A stretch of DNA of 64,000 nt from the NCBI GenBank assembly GCA_964598725.1, contig CAZRCW010000001.1, forward strand, positions 1 to 64,000, read 5' to 3'. This DNA is from JAGOTP01 sp964598725 (GTDB lineage Bacteria > Patescibacteriota > Patescibacteriia > 2-12-FULL-60-25). The notes under the pieces were generated by a model. That model had not been told where the DNA came from. It worked only from the letters and a program-made list of their open reading frames with translations, and did not search any database. A program made the position numbers and the translations under genes. How positions within the stretch are numbered: position 1 is the stretch's first letter; every line of letters starts with the position of its first letter. Below, piece after piece: positions 59,502 through 64,000 of the stretch.

Positions 59502-60368
59502 TTAGAGCGAGTGTAGCATGGCTCGGACATCGTTGGCTAAGTCGGGACGTTCCAGAGCCATCGCAATGTTTGCCTTCAACCAACCAATCTTGGAACCGGT
59601 ATCGAACCACGTTCCTTCGAGCTCAAGACCATAGACCGAGCGTTGATGGATCAGCTCGTGGATCGCGTCTGGTAAAAAATATTCCCCCGCATGACCAGAT
59701 TTCAACGTTTTTAAGATTTCAAAAATGTCCGGTGTCAGAATATACGAACCGATCGCGGCCAGGCGCGACGGCGCCTTGTCTGGTCCTGGTTTCTCGATGA
59801 TGCGGTTCAACCGATGCAACCCCGGACGAAGTGTCTCTGCCGGATCGATGATGCCGAATTTCTTGGTTCCCTCTTCATCTGTTGGAATCAACCCCAAGAC
59901 CGGATCACCATACTCCTCAAAGACATCCATCATCTGACGCAAACGTGGGCGTGCGGCACGGAAGATCTCATCCCCCCACATGACCGCAAATGGCTCATCG
60001 CCAATCAAATGAGCGACGTTGGCAACGGGCGTTGCGTTTCCATAGGGACCTTTTTGACGAACATAGGTGAAGTTCGCCATGCTGCTAATTTTGCGTACCT
60101 GCTCGAGCTGCTCTTCTTTCCCCTGCTTTTCGAGCCAGGCCTCTAGTTCTGGATTGCTGTCGAAATGATCTTCCACCGGGCGCTTCGCATAACTCGTCAC
60201 GAGAATAATGTCTGTAATTCCAGATGCAACCGCCTCTTCCACCACATACTGAATGACCGGTGTATCGATAATTGGCAACATCTCCTTCGGCATGGCTTTG
60301 GTGAAGGGCAGGAAACGCGTGCCGAAACCAGCGACCGGAATAACGGCTTTGCGGACAGGAGCGGACAT
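59502..60368 (-). CDS. galU: UTP-glucose-1-phosphate uridylyltransferase
   Basis: 288 aa. Makes UDP-glucose for surface glycans. Signatures: KAVIPVAGFGTRFLPFTKAMPKEMLPI (nucleotide loop, residues 5-31), YVVEEAVASGI, MWGDEI, FGIIDP, IIEKP, YILTPDIFEIL, and EGTWFDTGSKIGWLKAN at the end. The start at 60368 lies 9 nt after a TATCCT box; an upstream ATG (60386) is unlikely because it precedes the predicted transcription start. Followed by the binding-protein gene (6-nt gap). Confidence 0.93.
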   Translation of the reverse strand: MSAPVRKAVIPVAGFGTRFLPFTKAMPKEMLPIIDTPVIQYVVEEAVASGITDIILVTSYAKRPVEDHFDSNPELEAWLEKQGKEEQLEQVRKISSMANFTYVRQKGPYGNATPVANVAHLIGDEPFAVMWGDEIFRAARPRLRQMMDVFEEYGDPVLGLIPTDEEGTKKFGIIDPAETLRPGLHRLNRIIEKPGPDKAPSRLAAIGSYILTPDIFEILKTLKSGHAGEYFLPDAIHELIHQRSVYGLELEGTWFDTGSKIGWLKANIAMALERPDLANDVRAMLHSL

Positions 60369-60377
60369 AGTCTTTAC

Positions 60378-60405
60378 AGGATACACGAGATAGTTTGACT
60401 GACAA
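60378..60405 (-). promoter_or_regulatory. promoter of galU
   Basis: TTGTCA (60400-60405), 16-base spacer, TATCCT (60378-60383), minus strand; ATG 9 nt downstream. Predicted nearly leaderless. Confidence 0.6.
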
Positions 60406-60427
60406 TAATCGTCTCCTTAAATAGCAA

Positions 60428-61513
60428 TTACGCTCCCCCAATTCGGAAATAACACACATCTCCATCCTGCATCACGTAGTCTTTGCCTTCAACGCGCGTC
60501 AGCCCCTTGGCTCGACAGCCAGCCTCTCCCCCGTTGTCCAAGTAGTCTTTCCAATTCGTGACTTCGACGCGGATGAAGTTCTTTTCAAAATCTCCGTGAA
60601 TTTTTCCAGCCGCTTGCGGCGCTTTGAGTCCACGCGTAATCGTCCAGGCGCGCGCTTCGTCGGCACCGCTTGTGAGGAACGTGATCAATCCAAGCAATTC
60701 GTACGACGCCAAGATAAGACGGTCCAAACCCGAAGACGTCTGACCCATCGCTTCCAAATATTCTTTCGCTTCGTCGGTACTCATCGACACGAGCTCCGCT
60801 TCCATTTTCACACAGACTGGAACGAAGGCGCCTTTAATTCCTTCAACACGCTCCTTCCAAGAGCCATCCTGTAACTGATTCTCGCTGACGTTCACGACAT
60901 AGAGCATTGGCTTCATCGTCAGGAACGAGAAGGGCTTCAAGATGAGACGCTCCTCGTCCGTCCATTCAATATCACGCAACATCTTGTCGCTGTTCAACGC
61001 TTCCAGCGCTTTCTTCAAAACAGCGACTTCCGCTTCTAGGACTTTGTTTGCGCCAGACTTCATCTGCTTTTCGGCATTCTGCAGACGCTTGCTGACGCTA
61101 TCGAGATCCGCGATCGCGAGCTCCGTATTAATCGTGTCGGCATCACGCTTCGGGTTCACCGATCCGTCGACGTGCAAGATATTCGAATCATCGAAAGCGC
61201 GCACAACCTGTGCGATCGCGTCCGTTTCACGAATGTGAGACAAAAACTTGTTGCCTAAACCCTGACCTTCTGATGCTCCTTTCACCAACCCAGCGATATC
61301 CACGAATTCGATGACGGTTGGGACGACCTTGGCGCTCTTGTCGAACTCCGCTAAACGCTTCAAACGCTCGTCCGGAACTTCAACCACGCCCACGTTCGGG
61401 TCGATCGTGCAGAATGGATAGTTGGCACAGTCGACCTGTTTTTTAGTGACAGCACTAAACATCGTCGACTTACCGACGTTTGGGAGACCAACAATTCCGA
61501 TCTGGAGAGCCAT
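60428..61513 (-). CDS. ychF: YchF/Ola1-family ATPase (Obg-like)
   Basis: 361 aa, standard length. G1 GIVGLPNVGKST (residues 6-17), switch region CANYPFCTIDPNVG, G3 DIAGLVKGASEGQGLGN, the NVSE-type motif in VNVSENQL, and the C-terminal TGS domain (AWTITRGLKAPQAAGKIHGDFEKNFIRVEV ... QDGDVCYFRIG). The protein binds ATP rather than GTP and associates with ribosomes. The ATG at 61513 is chosen; an in-frame GTG lies 9 nt upstream. Confidence 0.96.
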   Translation of the reverse strand: MALQIGIVGLPNVGKSTMFSAVTKKQVDCANYPFCTIDPNVGVVEVPDERLKRLAEFDKSAKVVPTVIEFVDIAGLVKGASEGQGLGNKFLSHIRETDAIAQVVRAFDDSNILHVDGSVNPKRDADTINTELAIADLDSVSKRLQNAEKQMKSGANKVLEAEVAVLKKALEALNSDKMLRDIEWTDEERLILKPFSFLTMKPMLYVVNVSENQLQDGSWKERVEGIKGAFVPVCVKMEAELVSMSTDEAKEYLEAMGQTSSGLDRLILASYELLGLITFLTSGADEARAWTITRGLKAPQAAGKIHGDFEKNFIRVEVTNWKDYLDNGGEAGCRAKGLTRVEGKDYVMQDGDVCYFRIGGA

Positions 61514-61522
61514 ATGCGCCAC

Positions 61523-61551
61523 AGACTACGGGCAATCGTCTAAAAACGCAA
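61523..61551 (-). promoter_or_regulatory. promoter of ychF
   Basis: TTGCGT (61546-61551), 17-base spacer, TAGTCT (61523-61528), minus strand; ATG 9 nt after the -10 box. Confidence 0.6.
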
Positions 61552-61648
61552 TGAATAAGATCTTTATTTTGATTTTATGTCCGCTACAAACAAGTCCTTA
61601 TTGACAGCTCTTCCAGACGGGTAGATTCTGCCGTTTGGGAGAACCACA

Positions 61649-62209
61649 ATGAATGATCGACTGGATCAAGTATTGCGCGCCTTCGCTAGGTCATCCCTAG
61701 ACCCCGAGATGGTCGGACTCCGCGAGCCTGAGTTCCCCATCGACCACGCCGATCTCCGTCGCACCGATGGAGTTCCCCAACTCGTCCTGCACGGAAGCAG
61801 GGCTTGGTGCATCCCGGCGACGCTCGTGCAGAATGACGCCGGTCAGCCCGCTCTGGAGCTCATTGAGAAGATCCTTGAGCTCCTCCGTCATGAAATCGAT
61901 CGGCCATCGATCGTCGAGGTCGTGAGCCGATTCTCTCAGCCACCCGAGTTCGATAGCCGAGGCGTCCCTCGCCTCAATCTCATCGGACATGGGCTCGCGG
62001 GAGACCAGCTTTCACCCAGGGCCATGCCCTTCTCTGTCTCGCGGGACGAAGTCACCGTGTCGTTCCTTCGCGAGCTCGTCGAGTTCGAACAAGAGCTGAT
62101 CGAAGAGCTCAAGCAAGACGTGCTGGCGGCACTGCTCGCGAGCCTCGAACGGACTGAGTCTCGACGCCCGATCGGCATCGGCGACATCTCCCCCACCATC
62201 TCCCTCTGA
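61649..62209 (+). CDS. 186-aa hypothetical protein (GC-rich locus)
   Basis: Soluble. Begins NDRLDQVLRAFARSSLDP; the middle has PQLVLHGSRAWCIPATLVQND; the C-terminus is helical and acidic (FLRELVEFEQELIEELKQDVLAALLASLER). No family recognised. A TTGACA lies about 50 nt upstream (61601-61606), GGGAGAA serves as SD 7 nt before the ATG, and a strong GC-rich terminator follows: a self-contained unit. Confidence 0.68.
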   Translation: MNDRLDQVLRAFARSSLDPEMVGLREPEFPIDHADLRRTDGVPQLVLHGSRAWCIPATLVQNDAGQPALELIEKILELLRHEIDRPSIVEVVSRFSQPPEFDSRGVPRLNLIGHGLAGDQLSPRAMPFSVSRDEVTVSFLRELVEFEQELIEELKQDVLAALLASLERTESRRPIGIGDISPTISL

Positions 62210-62228
62210 GACGCCTCTCGAGGGACAA

Positions 62229-62273
62229 CGCCCACAGGACCCCCACTCGGACCTGTGGGCGGAACTGTTTTTA
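62229..62273 (+). terminator. intrinsic terminator
   Basis: GCCCACAGG/CCTGTGGGC stem with a 13-nt loop; GGAACTGTTTTT follows. Confidence 0.85.
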
Positions 62274-62380
62274 AGGACTGTATTATGTTCTTTTTTTGAA
62301 GGATCTGCTACGTTCAACTGTCCCTTCGCCCCATCAGCAACCGCGACCGATAAGTCGCCCCAACAGAAAAGGACCGTGCC

Positions 62381-63457
62381 ATGCGCTTCGCTCCCATCGT
62401 TTTCTGCGCTTTGCTTTCGGCCATCGGCTGCCAGTCCAAGCTCAGTCCGCGCCTGCCGCAGGCGGATGCTGGACACATCAGGCCGTCACCGATCGAGGCC
62501 TGGAGCCCGGTGCGCCCCACCTGGATCAACCTTCCAGCCGTACCGCCGCCCGGCGCACTCACCTACTACGACGGACTCACGTCCATGTTCGAGCAGGGTG
62601 AGCACATTCCCGAGCCGCCACTCGCGCCAACGATGCTGGACTCCGACCTCGCGGCTGGGGCGCGCTACGTGAGCGAACACCTCCCGGAGACCATCCCCTG
62701 GCATGACGAGATTCGTCAGGCGGCACAAGACGTCGTGAACGGTCGCCTCCAGGTCACCACTCCTCAGGCGATCGAGCCCTCGTCGGAGCTCGGCACCACC
62801 CACAACCCGTACCTGTCGTACGACGGCGCGCACGACCGATTGGTCTATCGCCAATTTGATGGGTCCCCGCTAGCGCTGCGGGCGGACCTGGTCTACGCGC
62901 TCGCCGAGCGCGCGCACCTGCATGAGCTCGCCCGACGAGCCGGTGTGACCTCGCGCGTGTTCGCCATGACGCTCCGTCAGTGCGACAACCTGCGTTCGGA
63001 GTTCCAGCTTGTGACCTACCTCCACGCCATCCAGTCGATGGCGGCCTGGGTGAAGGTCGACCCCAACCTCCGGCCGAACGACACCTTCGGTCACTTGAAC
63101 GGGCGGCTTCCGGCATCCATGATGCACGACGCCATTTATCCAAGTATTGAATTTTTCTTGGATGAAAGCTCACTCGACGCCCGAACCGAGGTCCTGATCG
63201 CGCGCGATGCGATCAACCACAGCTGGATGCAATACCCGGGTCACATCGCTGATCTGTGCGGTCGCTACGTGATCTCGCGCGGTCCATTCCGTGGCCGCTA
63301 CCTACTGCCGTCGGACGTCACGCCGTGGGTGCTGCGCTTCCTCGCGCGCATCCCAGAACTAAACGCTCCGGCAGACACTCCCAGCCAGGGCACTCCGCTC
63401 GGCACACCTGCTACCGTCCCTTCCCTCCCGAACACCTCCATCCCGCTCATTCGCTGA
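62381..63457 (+). CDS. 358-aa lipoprotein, hypothetical (GC-rich locus)
   Basis: Lipobox LLSAIGC (lipid Cys near residue 17). The mature protein begins with a Pro-rich stretch (PSPIEAWSPVRPTW), followed by a helical middle (DLVYALAERAHLHELARRAG ... LRSEFQLVTYLHAIQSMAAWV) and a Pro/Thr-rich tail (TPSQGTPLGTPATVPS). No family recognised. Strongly GC-rich codons except for a short AT-rich patch near 63135-63170. Own terminator downstream. Confidence 0.7.
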   Translation: MRFAPIVFCALLSAIGCQSKLSPRLPQADAGHIRPSPIEAWSPVRPTWINLPAVPPPGALTYYDGLTSMFEQGEHIPEPPLAPTMLDSDLAAGARYVSEHLPETIPWHDEIRQAAQDVVNGRLQVTTPQAIEPSSELGTTHNPYLSYDGAHDRLVYRQFDGSPLALRADLVYALAERAHLHELARRAGVTSRVFAMTLRQCDNLRSEFQLVTYLHAIQSMAAWVKVDPNLRPNDTFGHLNGRLPASMMHDAIYPSIEFFLDESSLDARTEVLIARDAINHSWMQYPGHIADLCGRYVISRGPFRGRYLLPSDVTPWVLRFLARIPELNAPADTPSQGTPLGTPATVPSLPNTSIPLIR

Positions 63458-63467
63458 GCAACGCCTC

Positions 63468-63498
63468 GCCCGTCGCGTTCAAGACGGGCCCCTTCCTT
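63468..63498 (+). terminator. intrinsic terminator
   Basis: GCCCGTC/GACGGGC stem followed by CCCTTCCTTT. Confidence 0.65.
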
Positions 63499-63537
63499 TG
63501 ACGATCAGTCGCTCTGATCTGCAGAGAATCGGCTCAA

Positions 63538-63566
63538 TTGACGAAGCTCCGTTTTTTTCGTACGCT
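63538..63566 (+). promoter_or_regulatory. promoter of the trigger factor gene
   Basis: TTGACG (63538-63543), 17-base spacer, TACGCT (63561-63566). The ATG at 63590 has no SD. Confidence 0.6.
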
Positions 63567-63589
63567 CGAAACCACTTTTTCCCTATTTT

Positions 63590-64000
63590 ATGCCTGAAAT
63601 TGTCGTCACCCAACTCCCCAAGTCTGAAGTGAAATTGGAATTCACCGTCAGCGTCGAAGAAGCGCGTCCGTATTTGGAGGAAACGGTCAAAGAGATGTCC
63701 GTCGCACGACCTGTTCCAGGCTTCCGCCCAGGCAAGTTGCCATTCGCCGATGGCATGCGCTTGTTCGGCCCAATGGCCGTGTTGGAAGGCGCTCTCGAAA
63801 AGATCGTCCGCGCCATGTACGTCCGCGCCGTCATGGACAAGCAGATCTCCCCGGTCGGTTCTCCAAACGTGAACGTCGACACCATGGTTCCCGATCAGCC
63901 GATCAAGTTCACGGTGATCGCTCCGGTTGAGCCAATGGCCACCAAACTGCCTGATCTCAAGGAATGCAGTGTTGATCGCAAGAAAACGACGATCGATGAA
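63590..64000 (+). CDS. tig: trigger factor, N-terminal part (runs off the window)
   Basis: 137 residues are visible. The N-terminal ribosome-binding domain is recognised by VTQLPKSEVKLEFTVSVEE, and by VPGFRPGKLPF (about 43-53), the counterpart of the signature GFRxGKxP that docks on ribosomal protein L23. The following YVRAVMDKQISPVGSPNV fits the family. A ribosome-bound chaperone and prolyl isomerase; the PPIase and C-terminal domains lie beyond base 64000. Confidence 0.92.
   Translation, partial: MPEIVVTQLPKSEVKLEFTVSVEEARPYLEETVKEMSVARPVPGFRPGKLPFADGMRLFGPMAVLEGALEKIVRAMYVRAVMDKQISPVGSPNVNVDTMVPDQPIKFTVIAPVEPMATKLPDLKECSVDRKKTTIDE

Overview
The window looks like the chromosome of a Patescibacteria (candidate phyla radiation) bacterium. 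I infer this from the gene content: an orphan 23S rRNA gene with its own promoter and no adjacent 16S, many small genes of unknown function, secreted repeat proteins, and a run of VirB2/TrbC-like pilin-type proteins as usually annotated in these genomes. TGA is used as a stop codon and Trp is read from TGG, so the code is standard (table 11). I cannot name a class. Many host-type genes have no Shine-Dalgarno site, and several have a -10 box only 7-9 nt before the ATG, so leaderless mRNAs are probably common.

Layout. 1-6.4 kb: 5' part of 23S rRNA (minus strand), rlmH, two unknown genes, a methyltransferase and thymidine kinase. 6.4-8.8 kb: an alanyl-tRNA editing protein, pyrF and tRNA-Leu. 8.9-12.9 kb: two large secreted proteins that share an N-terminal domain and carry Cys-pair repeats. 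12.9-15.2 kb: a translationally coupled operon of a methyltransferase, a ThyA-family enzyme with a cytosine-type active-site Asp, and a LOG-family nucleotide hydrolase. 15.2-25.9 kb: a TrmB-type regulator, an epmA/transglutaminase/efp group, the rpsF-ssb-rpsR operon and a THUMP-type RNA methyltransferase. 26-29.1 kb: an ISC operon (iscR, iscS, nifU-like, nfu, ferredoxin) with a probable IscR operator. 29-31.7 kb: a Nudix protein and a third secreted protein with He_PIG repeats. 32-46 kb: small enzymes, lipoproteins and membrane proteins mixed with unknown genes. 46.7-49.9 kb: a GC-rich two-gene membrane-protein operon. 50.2-58 kb: six consecutive genes for pilin-like proteins, three of them very large and cysteine-rich. 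58-64 kb: a sugar-binding lipoprotein, galU, ychF, two unknown genes and the start of the trigger factor gene.

Two sets of genes are interleaved. The host-type set lacks SD sites and ends in A-tract/U-tract mirror terminators. The second set comprises about eleven loci that are visibly GC-richer, stand alone (one is a pair), mostly carry a GGAGG-like SD and often have their own sigma70-like promoter and GC-rich terminator. Except for pyrF I recognise none of them. They look like laterally acquired expression cassettes.

The best candidates for an undescribed system are (1) the six-gene pilin-like/Cys-rich array, which I read as the subunits of a disulfide-hardened surface structure; (2) the ThyA(Asp)-LOG-methyltransferase operon, which may make or process a modified cytosine nucleotide; and (3) the family of three secreted proteins sharing one domain. 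All functional statements come from reading motifs by eye; no database search was possible.
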